DNA of 64,000 nucleotides from Brasilonema sp. CT11 (GTDB lineage: Bacteria > Cyanobacteriota > Cyanobacteriia > Cyanobacteriales > Nostocaceae), in the NCBI RefSeq assembly GCF_017982655.1, contig NZ_JABXYX010000012.1, positions 1 to 64,000 on the forward strand, in the 5' to 3' direction. Under the pieces are notes generated by a model. The model searched no databases and was not told the origin of the DNA. It saw nothing but the letters and a program-made list of their open reading frames with translations. Position numbers and translations under genes: made by a program. Position 1 is the stretch's first letter. Each line of letters starts with the position of its first letter. This document shows positions 17,637 to 28,200 of this stretch, piece by piece.

Positions 17637-18095
17637 ATGATTATCGACCCAGAAAAAGTACCTACTGAAAGACGCTCGAATTACCCCGATGAGTTCAAGC
17701 CAATGGTTGCAGGACGAATTCGACAACGGTTAGGCAACTTTGCAGGACTAAAAAACTTTGGAGTGAATCTCGTGAAGTTAGAACCTGGAAGCTGTTCTGC
17801 TTTGCGACATTGGCATTCACATCAAGATGAATTCATATATATCTTGGAAGGTGAACTAACTATAATCACAGATGCAGGTGCGGAAATTCTCAAACCGGGA
17901 ATGGCGGCGGGATTTCCAGCTAATGAGGCTAATGGACATCATTTGGTTAATCGCTCATCGGTGGTTGCAGTTTATCTAGAAGTCGGCGATCGCACTCTTT
18001 ATGACTCAGCGACTTATCCTGATCATGATCTGATGACACAAGCTAGTCCTGATGGCAAGTTAACATTTATCCACAAAGATGGAACACCATACTAA
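17637..18095 (+). CDS. Cupin domain protein embedded in transporter operon
   Basis: This single-domain cupin of 152 aa has motif 1 as RHWHSHQDEFIYILEGE (metal-binding HxH and Glu) and motif 2 around PANEANGHHLVN. Such proteins are small metal-dependent enzymes or ligand-binding regulators; the substrate cannot be told. It lies 18 bases after livH and 21 bases before livM on the same strand, so it is co-transcribed and may act on, or sense, the transported compound. Confidence 0.85.
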   Translation: MIIDPEKVPTERRSNYPDEFKPMVAGRIRQRLGNFAGLKNFGVNLVKLEPGSCSALRHWHSHQDEFIYILEGELTIITDAGAEILKPGMAAGFPANEANGHHLVNRSSVVAVYLEVGDRTLYDSATYPDHDLMTQASPDGKLTFIHKDGTPY

Positions 18096-18116
18096 AGCTT
18101 AGTCAAAACCTTAAAA

Positions 18117-19055
18117 ATGGCTGAATTTTTCGCTACTTATGGTTCTCTTATCGTCTCTATGGTAATAGGGGCGTTGCTGGGGTTGTCGCTGTACTTACCA
18201 CTTATGGCAGGACAGTTGTCTATGGCGAGTCCTGGGTTTTATGCTTTGGGTGGTTATATTGCTGCGATTCTCTCTACAACTGTTTTTGCTTCCAAGAGTG
18301 GTTCATTTCCCATACCACTACTGCTACTGGAAATGTTAATTGCTGCGGTGGTTTCTGGTTTATTGGGTGTGGCGGTGGGAATTCCGGCCTTGCGGTTGCG
18401 GGGGATTTATTTGGCGATCGCCACGATTGCTTTTGTAGAAGTTCTGCGAGTCATATCCCTAAATTTGGATATTACAGGTGGTGCTGTCGGTATTTTTGGT
18501 ATCCCTCAACCTTTTCAAACACCAATCGAATATTTATGGATCGTCCTACCATTGCTGTTCATCAGCATTGCATTCATTTACCGTTTAGAACGCATCCGAG
18601 TCGGAAGAGCATTTATCGCCATCCGTGAAGATGAATTGGCTGCTGGTGCGATGGGAGTTAACGCAACTTACTATAAAGTTTTGGCATTCACTTCAGGATG
18701 TATTCTGGCTGGAATGGTTGGTGCAGTTAGCGCCCATTTTCTCAACACCTGGAATGCACGTCAAGGAACCTTTGATGCTAGTATTATCTACTTAACTTTT
18801 GTGTTAATTGGTGGTTCCAGAACTTTCTTAGGTCCAGTTGTTGGAGGTATGGTATTTACAGCTTTGCCAGAAGTATTGAGATCAATAGCAGATACAAGCG
18901 GTTTACCTTCTTGGTTTGCGCAATTTCTACGAGATGGTAGATTAATTATCTTTGGATTACTTATAGTGATTGGTACAATATTTTTCCCCCAAGGTCTTGT
19001 CACTCCAGATTTATTGAAAAAATGGAGAAAGCGCAGTAATAGTATCTTTAAATAA
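18117..19055 (+). CDS. livM: ABC transporter permease, LivM type
   Basis: This is the second membrane subunit, 312 aa, with the typical YLPLMAGQLSMASPGFYALG start of the core, the loop FIAIREDELAAGAMGVNATYYK contacting the ATPases, and the conserved FVLIGGSRTFLGPVVGG. It pairs with the LivH-type subunit and corresponds to NatC in Nostoc. Confidence 0.92.
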   Translation: MAEFFATYGSLIVSMVIGALLGLSLYLPLMAGQLSMASPGFYALGGYIAAILSTTVFASKSGSFPIPLLLLEMLIAAVVSGLLGVAVGIPALRLRGIYLAIATIAFVEVLRVISLNLDITGGAVGIFGIPQPFQTPIEYLWIVLPLLFISIAFIYRLERIRVGRAFIAIREDELAAGAMGVNATYYKVLAFTSGCILAGMVGAVSAHFLNTWNARQGTFDASIIYLTFVLIGGSRTFLGPVVGGMVFTALPEVLRSIADTSGLPSWFAQFLRDGRLIIFGLLIVIGTIFFPQGLVTPDLLKKWRKRSNSIFK

Positions 19056-19074
19056 ATATTTTTCAACAAATACA

Positions 19075-19872
19075 ATGATTCAAGAAAGTTTCACTACAAG
19101 TCAGTTGGGATTACCAATATTAGAGGTGAAAAATCTCACTCGCCGTTTTGGGGGATTAGTAGCGGTAAATGATGTCTCTTTCACAATAACTCAGTTTGAA
19201 ATATTTGGACTCATTGGACCCAACGGGGCTGGCAAGACAACTTTGTTTAATTTGATGACAGGCTTTATCACACCTTCTAGTGGACAATTACTTTATCATG
19301 GTGCCGATTTTTCTCAATTACATCCTCACCAAATTGCAAGTTTAGGTATTGGACGAACATTCCAAAATATTCGCTTATTTGCTGAACTATCAGCATTAGA
19401 AAATGTGAGGATTGCGCGTGATTGCCGTATCAGAACTAATACGTTAAAAGGTATTTTAGGATTGCCACCTGCTCCTAGGGAAGAAAAAAAAAGTAAGCAA
19501 AAAGCTTTAGAATTACTAGAGCTTGTTGGTTTAGGTGAGCGTCTTGACGAAAAGGCTAAAAATTTTTCCTATGGCGACCAAAGACGACTAGAAATTGCCC
19601 GTGCTCTTGCCTTAGAACCGCAAATCTTACTGTTAGACGAACCAGCAGCAGGCATGAATCCTAATGAAAAGCAACAACTAAGTAAATTTATCCGTAATCT
19701 CCGCGACAAATTTAACTTGACAATAATTCTTATTGAGCATCATGTCCCCTTAGTTATGGGTTTATGTGACCGTATTGCTGTCTTAGATTTTGGTCAGTTG
19801 ATTGCTTTGGGGGAACCATCTGTTGTCAGAAGTAACCAAGCTGTGATTGAAGCGTATTTAGGTAACGATTAA
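19075..19872 (+). CDS. livG: ABC transporter ATP-binding protein, LivG type
   Basis: The protein has 265 aa with Walker A GPNGAGKTT, Q-loop in GRTFQNIRLF, signature FSYGDQRRLEIARAL, Walker B ILLLDEPAAGMNP and H-loop IIEHHVPLV-like ILIEHH. The LivG-specific insert after the Q-loop (around RIRTNTLKGILGLPPAPREE) and the MNPNEK motif separate it from LivF. It is NatA-like. Confidence 0.93.
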   Translation: MIQESFTTSQLGLPILEVKNLTRRFGGLVAVNDVSFTITQFEIFGLIGPNGAGKTTLFNLMTGFITPSSGQLLYHGADFSQLHPHQIASLGIGRTFQNIRLFAELSALENVRIARDCRIRTNTLKGILGLPPAPREEKKSKQKALELLELVGLGERLDEKAKNFSYGDQRRLEIARALALEPQILLLDEPAAGMNPNEKQQLSKFIRNLRDKFNLTIILIEHHVPLVMGLCDRIAVLDFGQLIALGEPSVVRSNQAVIEAYLGND

Positions 19873-19913
19873 GGATGAATCAGGGAACAGGGAACAGTTA
19901 TAAAATAATTTTT

Positions 19914-19952
19914 AACTGATAACTGATAACTGATAACTGATAACTGATAACT
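19914..19952. repeat. Heptanucleotide short tandem repeat (AACTGAT)n
   Basis: Five perfect AACTGAT units (19914-19948) plus a partial unit fill the gap between livG and livF, preceded by two GGGAACA units. It is typical of the STRR class in heterocystous cyanobacteria. Confidence 0.95.
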
Positions 19953-19966
19953 ACATATATACAAAA

Positions 19967-20707
19967 ATGAATACAGATATATTAAACAATCAACAAGATT
20001 CAAAGATATTAGAAATAAAAGACCTTTTTGTTAATTATGGAGGCATTGAAGCTCTACAAAACATTAATTTATTTGTGAATAATGGTGAGGTTGTTACCCT
20101 AATAGGTGCTAATGGTGCTGGCAAAACAACAACTCTCCGCGCTATCTCCAAAATAATTAATCCTCGCCACGGCACAATTATGTACAGCGGACGTAATATT
20201 ACTCGCCGCCAACCTCATGAAGTTGTACAATTAGGTCTTGCCCACTGTCCTGAAGGAAGAAGAGTATTAGCTCGGCAAACAGTTTTAGATAATTTACTTT
20301 TGGGTGCTTATATTCGCTCTAATCAAACAGAGGTGAGAAATGATATTCAGTACCAATTTGAGATATTCCCACGTTTAGCACAAAGACGTCATCAACTTGC
20401 AGGAACTCTCAGTGGTGGTGAACAACAAATGTTAGCTATAGCCCGTGCTTTAATGAGTAAACCTAAACTTTTACTTTTAGATGAGCCTAGCTTAGGTTTA
20501 GCACCGACAATTGTTCGTGAAATTTTTAGTATTATTCAGAATTTGCGTGCGACAGGCGTTACTATTCTTCTGGTTGAACAAAATGCTAACCTTGCCCTAC
20601 AAATTGCAGATCGTGGTTATGTATTAGAAGCTGGTTGCATGACTTTGTCAGGTGCAGCATCGAAATTAATCACTGATGAGCGAGTGAAAAAGGCTTATTT
20701 GGGTTGA
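19967..20707 (+). CDS. livF: ABC transporter ATP-binding protein, LivF type
   Basis: The protein has 246 aa with Walker A GANGAGKTTTLRAIS, signature LSGGEQQMLAIARALM, Walker B LLLLDEPSLGLAP and H-loop LLVEQN. The sequence VNYGGIEALQNINLFV and CPEGRRVL are LivF features. It completes the five-part transporter; it is separated from livG by a short tandem repeat of about 95 bases, so transcription probably reads through. Confidence 0.93.
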   Translation: MNTDILNNQQDSKILEIKDLFVNYGGIEALQNINLFVNNGEVVTLIGANGAGKTTTLRAISKIINPRHGTIMYSGRNITRRQPHEVVQLGLAHCPEGRRVLARQTVLDNLLLGAYIRSNQTEVRNDIQYQFEIFPRLAQRRHQLAGTLSGGEQQMLAIARALMSKPKLLLLDEPSLGLAPTIVREIFSIIQNLRATGVTILLVEQNANLALQIADRGYVLEAGCMTLSGAASKLITDERVKKAYLG

Positions 20708-20980
20708 TGAAGCCGTGCAGTCAAAAAATGACATCATCAAAAGATAGTTGATTCAATGAGTGCCTACGTTTTTTGATAGAAAACATATGAGGTGGCTTGT
20801 CACTATTTAATGACTTTAGTGAAAAGGAAAAAGTTATTTGAGCATTTAGACCAGTTGCAACATACAACAGCAACCCTGTGTCCTTAAAATTATATATAGA
20901 AAGCTTTTGTGATCATCCCTCACACCAGTCAGTTGTTGATTTTCAAATCCTGATCTTTTCGCGAGTTGCCCTAGAACTAA

Positions 20981-23900
20981 ATGCTGCCTGAAGACTCCTT
21001 GCCAAAACTCCGTCTCGCCATCACTGATACAAACAGGTTGGCAGCACTATCTCGGTACGATATCCTGGATACTCCGCCGGAAGCTGGATTTGATGATCTG
21101 ACGCAATTAGCAGCTCAGATTTGCCAAACTCCAGTGGCGCTGATTACCTTTGTGGATGCTAACCGCCAGTGGTTTAAGTCAAGCTTTGGAGTCCAAATGA
21201 CGGAATCGCCCTTGAGTGTGGGATTTTGTCCTGCTGTTGTCCAAAGTGGGGACTCGTTAATTATTCCAGATACGCAGGTAGATCCACAGTTTGCCACAAA
21301 TCTAGCAGTTCGTGAACTTGGTGTGCGTTTCTATACAGGTGTTTCCTTAACCACTTCAGAAGGCTATGTAGTAGGAACGCTGTGTGTGCTGGACTTTACT
21401 CCACGTCAGATGAGTGAAGAGCAAATCAATAGCTTACGCATCTTAAGTCGTCAAGTTATGACGCAACTGGAATTACGGCTGTCTGCTCGGAAAGTGGCTC
21501 AAACGAATGTAGCGTTGACTACTGTCTCTACTGGTGTTGCTGGAAACGTAGGGGAAACGTTTCTCTACTCACTTGTGGAACATCTAAGTCAGGCATTAGG
21601 CGTGAAGTATACTTATATTGGGTTGTTAGCAAACCGTGAACCAGAAGTGATTCAAGCGATCGCAGTTTGTGCAGATGGACGCATCGCAGAGAACTTCGAG
21701 TATCTGCTGCGCGACACCCCTTGCCAAGAAGTCATCCAGCAACGCAAGCTGTGCTGCTATCCCCACAACGTGCAGCAGCAGTTTCCAGACGCCCACCTGT
21801 TGGCTCCATTTCAGGTGGAGAGCTATGCCGCAATTCCCTTCTACGACTCGACAGGTGTTCCACTTGGCTTGCTGGGTGTGATGGATGACAAACCAATAGA
21901 TGCGATAGCCCAAAGGGCTGACGCTAGCCCCGAAGGGGGCGCTTCGCAAACGCGTGTCACATTAACCGAATCGCTCCTGACAATTTTTGCTGTACGAATT
22001 GCGACAGAATTAGAGCGACAGAAAGCAGAGAAATTGCTGCACGACAGTCAATACCGAGTTCAAAACCTACTTGCCAATATGCCAGGGATGGTGTGTAGGT
22101 ATGTTCCAGGTGTAGATGGTTCGGGTCGCTTTGTGTTCGTTAATTATGGCTGCCGCGATTTGTTTGAAGTAGAACCAGAAACAGCGCTCCAAGATGCCAA
22201 TTCCATTTGGGACTTAATCCACCCAGAAGACTTAGCCTCGTTTCACGCATCGGTTGCTTATGCGATTGAGCATTTTCTGCCGTGGGACTGGGTGGGACGT
22301 GTGATCACCCCGTCGGGACAACTCAAATGGATTCAAAGTCGATCCAGTGCAGAGGAAACCTCAGATGGAATTGCATGGGATGGCTGGCTAGTTGATATTA
22401 CTGAACGCAAGCGCATCGAAGCCGCCCTGAGAGAAAGTGAACAACAGCTTAGACTGGCAGTTGAAACCAGCAAGCTTGGCTCCTGGCAACTTGATCTGAA
22501 GACAAACGTTTTGTCTGTTTCTAACCAATGCAAAGTGAACTTTGGTGTTCCACCTTCAGCTGAGTTCTCACACCAGGTTTTGATGGAACGGATTCATCCA
22601 GATGATCGGGCTTGGGTGCAAGCAGCAATACAAGACTCAATCGTTAATCGCACTGATTACGATGTGGAGTACCGCACTGTTTGGGACGATGCTAGTATTC
22701 ACTGGGCACTGATACGGGGTTGTTCACTTTATGACAAAACAGGCAATCCAGAGCGTATGATAGGTATGTCAATGGACATAACTGGTCGAAAACAAGCTGA
22801 AGCTGCTCTGAGAGAAAGTGAAGCGCGGTTACGGTTTGTGCTCGACTCTTCCCAAATTGGCGAGTGGGATTTGGATTTGACAACTCAACCTTATACAGCT
22901 CGGCGCTCGCTCAGACACGACCAAATTTTTGGTTATGACTCACTGATGCCAGAATGGAACTACGAAATCTTCCTAAGATACGTTCACCCTGATGATCGAG
23001 CATCTGTTGCTCAAAAGTTCCAGTACACGCTCTCAACTTTGGCAGATTGGAATTTTGAATGCAGAATTATCCGCTCGGATGGACAACTTCGTTGGATTTG
23101 GGCGAAGGGTAGTGTTTACCGAGACGCACACAACGCCTCGTCCCGATTGCTAGGAGTGGTGGTTGACTTTACCGAACGCAAGCAAGCAGATGCGTTACTG
23201 CGTGAAAGCGAAGAATTGAATCGGAAAATTTTGGAGAGCAGCTACGAGTGTATCAAAGTACTCGACTTAGATGGGAAGATACTTTATATAAATCCAGGTG
23301 GGCAGCGTTTACTAAACATTTGTGATTTGAATTGTTATATTAACAGCGATTGGATGCAATTTTGGCAAGGCGAGGATCGACAAGCTGCACAAGTAGCGAT
23401 CGCAGCAGCATTATCAGGCGGTGTCGGTCGATTTCAAGGTTACTGTCCTACTGTCGATGGAATTCCAAAATGGTGGGAAGTGATGGTTTCGCCGATTCTA
23501 GATTCCACCGGACAGCCAGAACGACTTCTGGTTATTTCACGGGATATAACTGATCGCATTCAATTTGACATAGAACGAGATCGTATGCTTGCTCAAGAGC
23601 AACAAGCAAGAGTAGAAGCTGAACGAGCAAATCGTCTCAAAGACGAATTTTTGGCAGTTCTTTCCCACGAGTTACGCACACCGCTTAATCCAATTCTGGG
23701 TTGGTCAAAACTTCTGCAACAGGGTAAACTCGACGCTGCAAGAACAGCTCACGCTCTTGATACGATTCATCGCAACGCCAAATTGCAAGTGCAGCTGATT
23801 GATGATCTCCTCGATATCTCCCGAATTCTGCGCGGTAAGTTGAGCTTGACGGTAACACCCGTGGATCTTAGCACGGTAATCTGTGCCGCGCTCGAAACAG

Positions 23901-24778
23901 TTCGATTAGCTGCAGAAGCAAAATCGCTGCACATTCAGACAACTGTCTGTTCCGGAGTCGGGATAGTTAACGGTGATGCTGGACGATTACAGCAAGTGGT
24001 GTGGAATCTCTTAACCAATGCAGTTAAATTTACTCCTGCAGACGGACAGATTGAGGTTAAGTTAGCCCAAGTGGAAAACAATGCCCAAATCCAAGTCAAA
24101 GACACAGGAAAAGGAATTCGTTCTGACTTTTTGCCGTATGTGTTTGAGCATTTCCGGCAAGAAGATGGAGCAACAACACGCAAGTTTGGCGGGCTGGGGT
24201 TAGGATTGGCAATTGTCCGGCAAATTACTGAGATGCACGGTGGAACTGTCACAGTAGACAGTTCCGGTGAAGGGCAAGGAGCCACCTTTAGTGTTCAAAT
24301 TCCGCTTGCTTCTCAGTCAAATGAACTGCCAACTCCACAGCAATCATTACCCAATACAAGCGACTTGAGGGGCATTCGCATTTTAGTGGTTGATGATGAG
24401 GTAGATTCACGGCAGTTCGTCGCTTTTATTTTAGAGCAAGCAAATGCGGTTGTTACAACCGTTGGATCTGGGATTGATGCACTCCAAGCGTTTTCCGAAT
24501 CAATTCCCGATATCGTCATCAGCGACATTGGAATGCCAGAGATGGATGGCTACATGATGATGCGTCAAATTCGTGCGCTTCCGGTTGAGCAAGGTGGACA
24601 AATTCCGGCGATCGCCCTGACTGCTTATGCTGCAGAACTCGATCAACAGCGAGCGATCGCAGCAGGATTTCTACATCATATAACCAAACCAATTGATCCA
24701 GATGTTGTGCTTGCGATCGTTATTAACACCACATCTGTTAAGAAACAGAGGGAACAGGGAACGCTTAACAGGGAATAG
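20981..24778 (+). CDS. Hybrid sensor histidine kinase (GAF2-PAS4-HisKA-HATPase-REC)
   Basis: This 1265-aa cytoplasmic kinase has two GAF domains (about 25-175 and 190-350; the first begins RLAALSRYDILDTPPE), four PAS/PAC units each ending DIT/DFTERK or similar (about 355-870), a HisKA domain with His896 in LSHELRTPLNP, and HATPase boxes NLLTNAVKF, DTGKGI and GGLGLGLAI. A C-terminal receiver has Asp1182 in SDIGMPEMDG. No chromophore Cys is evident. A 33-base dispersed repeat (21923-21955) is inserted in frame in the GAF2 region, and the last codons are formed by a heptad repeat. The output partner is unknown. Confidence 0.92.
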   Translation: MLPEDSLPKLRLAITDTNRLAALSRYDILDTPPEAGFDDLTQLAAQICQTPVALITFVDANRQWFKSSFGVQMTESPLSVGFCPAVVQSGDSLIIPDTQVDPQFATNLAVRELGVRFYTGVSLTTSEGYVVGTLCVLDFTPRQMSEEQINSLRILSRQVMTQLELRLSARKVAQTNVALTTVSTGVAGNVGETFLYSLVEHLSQALGVKYTYIGLLANREPEVIQAIAVCADGRIAENFEYLLRDTPCQEVIQQRKLCCYPHNVQQQFPDAHLLAPFQVESYAAIPFYDSTGVPLGLLGVMDDKPIDAIAQRADASPEGGASQTRVTLTESLLTIFAVRIATELERQKAEKLLHDSQYRVQNLLANMPGMVCRYVPGVDGSGRFVFVNYGCRDLFEVEPETALQDANSIWDLIHPEDLASFHASVAYAIEHFLPWDWVGRVITPSGQLKWIQSRSSAEETSDGIAWDGWLVDITERKRIEAALRESEQQLRLAVETSKLGSWQLDLKTNVLSVSNQCKVNFGVPPSAEFSHQVLMERIHPDDRAWVQAAIQDSIVNRTDYDVEYRTVWDDASIHWALIRGCSLYDKTGNPERMIGMSMDITGRKQAEAALRESEARLRFVLDSSQIGEWDLDLTTQPYTARRSLRHDQIFGYDSLMPEWNYEIFLRYVHPDDRASVAQKFQYTLSTLADWNFECRIIRSDGQLRWIWAKGSVYRDAHNASSRLLGVVVDFTERKQADALLRESEELNRKILESSYECIKVLDLDGKILYINPGGQRLLNICDLNCYINSDWMQFWQGEDRQAAQVAIAAALSGGVGRFQGYCPTVDGIPKWWEVMVSPILDSTGQPERLLVISRDITDRIQFDIERDRMLAQEQQARVEAERANRLKDEFLAVLSHELRTPLNPILGWSKLLQQGKLDAARTAHALDTIHRNAKLQVQLIDDLLDISRILRGKLSLTVTPVDLSTVICAALETVRLAAEAKSLHIQTTVCSGVGIVNGDAGRLQQVVWNLLTNAVKFTPADGQIEVKLAQVENNAQIQVKDTGKGIRSDFLPYVFEHFRQEDGATTRKFGGLGLGLAIVRQITEMHGGTVTVDSSGEGQGATFSVQIPLASQSNELPTPQQSLPNTSDLRGIRILVVDDEVDSRQFVAFILEQANAVVTTVGSGIDALQAFSESIPDIVISDIGMPEMDGYMMMRQIRALPVEQGGQIPAIALTAYAAELDQQRAIAAGFLHHITKPIDPDVVLAIVINTTSVKKQREQGTLNRE
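21923..21955. repeat. Short dispersed repeat inside the kinase gene
   Basis: GCTAGCCCC, then aagggggcgct, then cgcaaacgcgt match 38559-38591 at 31 of 33 bases. Inside the kinase it encodes about 11-15 extra residues (ADASPEGGASQTR) between the last strand and last helix of GAF2, in frame. Confidence 0.85.
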
Positions 24779-24792
24779 GGAACAGGGAACAC
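24739..24792. repeat. Degenerate heptad repeat (GGGAACA)n at the kinase 3' end
   Basis: Units of agggaac/gggaaca run through the stop codon at 24776-24778. They encode the terminal KQREQGTLNRE of the kinase, so the repeat has extended or replaced the original C-terminus. Confidence 0.7.
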
Positions 24793-25274
24793 AACGACCA
24801 CGCTCAGTGCATCGCGCTTAACAGGGCAAGAGTATTTATTTCATTTATAACGGGTGCTGCACCGTCAGTAGGTCGCTTTCAAGAAACACACGGGTGTAAG
24901 GGAAAAAGGTATTTATTTCATCCGTAAAAAATCGTACTTATGGATTTCTATAACAAGTTTCAATGAATATTGGTACTGTGTTCCTCTTGTCACAATATTG
25001 CCATTTTCTTGACATTCTCGCGCCATACAAACCGATTACACTTCTTGGTTGTGTACATAAGTTCAATTATCCCTACACTATATTTCTTCACAAATGTCTT
25101 TCTATTTTCAAACAAAAAGCCGTTCTGAGCGCCTTTTTCTACTAACTTCAAAAGGAAGGAAACTCGTGTGTCACAAAAATGAAATCGTATTGCTATTTCT
25201 TGTCGCTTTAGCTTTTTACAAGTGGCATAGTAGGCGTCGCATCCAATTCAAATATTTGTCAAACCAGGTGTCTA
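24793..25274. other. Intergenic region upstream of the NRPS gene
   Basis: About 480 bases without a convincing gene. It contains a direct repeat GTATTTATTTCAT (about 24831 and 24909) and the near-palindrome acgggtgctgcaccgt (about 24850). A 63-aa frame at 25094-25285 overlaps the NRPS start and has one hydrophobic segment, but no supporting evidence. The NRPS promoter is expected here. Confidence 0.4.
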
Positions 25275-28200
25275 ATGGAAAATAAATATTGTAAATTCAA
25301 CACGCAACAGTATTCCAAAACAATTGATTCTATAAATACTCAATTTTATAAGCTAGGAAAACCGCCACAACGTCTTCACTACTTTTTTGAAAGACAATGT
25401 GATGCCAATCCGGACGTTCTTGCTCTTATCTGCGATACAGAACGTCTGAGTTACGCTGAGCTGGACGCACGAGCTAATCAGTTAGCTAATTACCTTTTGC
25501 GTAGAGGTATCCGTTCAGGGAGCAGGGTTGGTATTTTGCTCGAACGCTCGGTTAACACTTATGTGACATTGCTAGCGATACTAAAGTGTGGTGCTGCGTT
25601 TGTACCGCTTGACCCGTCCTTTCCGCAAGACCGGATTGCGTTCATTGCTCTTGATGCATCTGTTGACCTACTGGTGACTACCGATAAGTTTGCCGATGCA
25701 ACTGCTGGAATATGCTGCCAAGTATTGTTCCTTGATGCTGTAGCCGCAGCGATAGCAATTCAACCAGCAAACCGTATTGCAACTGTAGACTCTGAAGACG
25801 CACTTTGCTACATCATCTACACCTCAGGCTCAACAGGTCGTCCCAAGGGTGTTGCAGTTAATCATTCCAACATTTGCAACTACTTCACAGTTTGCACACC
25901 AATTTACAAAGTCACTCAACAGGATCGGGTTTATCAAGGCATAACCATCGCCTTTGATTTCTCTATAGAGCAGATCTGGGTAACTTTCAGCGTTGGGGCG
26001 ACCTTGATTGCCGCTCCTGGCGATTACCAGCTCGTGGGATCGGATCTCGCTCTTTTTCTCAAAAAGCAAGAAGTCACAGTGCTAGGTTGTGTACCTACAC
26101 TGCTAGCAACAATAGATTGTGATCTGCCTTCTGTGCGCCTTTTGATTGTTGGCGGTGAAGCTTGCTCGCGTGACTTAGTAAAGCGCTGGAGCAAACCAGG
26201 TTGCCGGATGCTCAATACCTATGGTCCGACCGAGACAACGATTACTGCAACCTGGACCGAAATGCAGCCAGACTTACCAGTGACCATCGGTAGACCGCTA
26301 CCAACATACAAGGTTTATATCCTTGATGAGAATATGCATCCGGTTCCACCAGGAGAACCAGGGGAAATTTGCATTGGTGGAATTGGGGTGGCACAGGGCT
26401 ATATCAACCTTCCGGAGGCTACCGCTGCCAAGTTTGTCCTCGATCCATTTGAGCAGGATTCCTTGAACGCCAGAATGTATCGAACTGGCGACTTAGGTCG
26501 ATTCACGTCTAATTCGGAGATTGAATATCTTGGTCGCATCGACCATCAAGTAAAGATACGTGGCTACCGCATCGAACTTACAGAAATCGAAGCGGTTTTA
26601 CTGGAAAATCCAGAAGTCGAAAACGCTATTGTTTCGCTTGTATCTAACGCAGTACAAGAGTTGGCAGCATATATCACATTGCGCGTCAACGTTGCTGATC
26701 CCAAAGATTTGAAAAATCGCCTGCACACGTTGCTACGCAGCCGCCTACCCAGCTACATGGTGCCAGCTTTCATCGAAATTTTGGACACCATTCCGACGCT
26801 ACCCAACGGTAAGACAGATCGATCAAAGCTGCCTGCGCCAACCCAAAGGATGCAACGTCAGCATGGCAGTGATCAGACGCTGCCCGTCACCTTATCAAAG
26901 GAGGAATCGGCGATCGCCAACATCTGGCAACAGCTCTTTCCCAACGCCCAAATTTCTATAGAGGATGACTTCTTCCTCGACTTGGGAGGACACTCACTTT
27001 TGGCTGCCAGCTTGGTATCTCAATTGCGAGAGCAACCTAAGTTTAGTCACGTCTCCATGCTTGATGTCTATCAATGCCCTACCATTGCTGGATTAGCAGC
27101 CCGGTTGACGCAACAAACAGCTTTGCCAAATGTTCCAACTGCGGCTCTCCCCTTCCATCGTACGAGTCGCAAACGCTACCTGAGGAGCGTACCCATTCAA
27201 GCATTAGGACTAATAGTCATTCTATTTTGCTTTGCCTTACAGTGGTTGCTACCTTATCTAACCTACACTTGGACGCAGGAGAACGACGCCAGCAATCTTC
27301 AGTCCGTTTTCTTGTCCATCGCTGCTTTGGCAGGGATCGTTCCCTTAATGCTTGGGTTCTCTATTGTTGCGAAGTGGCTGCTTCTGGGACGAGTGAAGCC
27401 AGGAAAGTATCCGCTTTGGGGCAGTTTTTACTTGCGCTGGTGGTTTGTCAAGAACTTGCTATCGATTACACCATTGCACTTCTTGAGTGGTACTCCGTTG
27501 CTCAATGTCTACTACCGACTGCTAGGAGCTAAAATCGGAACCAATGTTTACCTGAATTCGGTTGATATCGATGTTCCTGACTTGGTAAGTATCGGTGCAG
27601 ATAGTAGCCTTGGCTACGAAGCCGGATTGCTAAATGCTACGGTAGAACAGGGTTGGCTGGAAATCGGTTCGATTAAGATTGGCAATCGTTGTTTTGTCGG
27701 TGCTAGTGCTGTACTAAGCACAAACACAATCATGCAAGAAAATACCAGTCTGGAAGATTTATCAATGCTGCCACCCCTGCAACGGATTCCAGCAAGGGAA
27801 GTTTGGGCTGGTTCTCCTGCTGCTAAAGTGGGAATCAATGAAACCAAAACTATATCTCGTCCTGCGCGACTGCGACGAATTTATTTTGGCACTCTCCAGG
27901 CAATTTTATTGCTGACGCTACCGATTTTGGAACTTCTGCCAATTCTTCCTGGAGTCGATCAAATGTACTCCATGAGTGATCAGCACAATTGGCTGCTTTT
28001 CTCACCTTTGATAGCCTTATCGTTTGTCATCTTGATGCCATTACAAATTGCCGCACTCAAGTGGTTAATCGTTGGACGTGTCAAACCTGGCTCATGTCGG
28101 TTAGACAGTCATCGTTACGTAAGATTGTGGTATGTCGATAAGCTGATGGCATTAAGCCTTGATATTATTCGTCCGCTTTACGCCACCCTATATCTGCTAC

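Noticed and set aside
25094-25285. 63-codon ORF with one hydrophobic segment overlapping the NRPS start
   Set aside because: It overlaps the start of the NRPS gene by 11 bases and has no recognisable homology or start signal.
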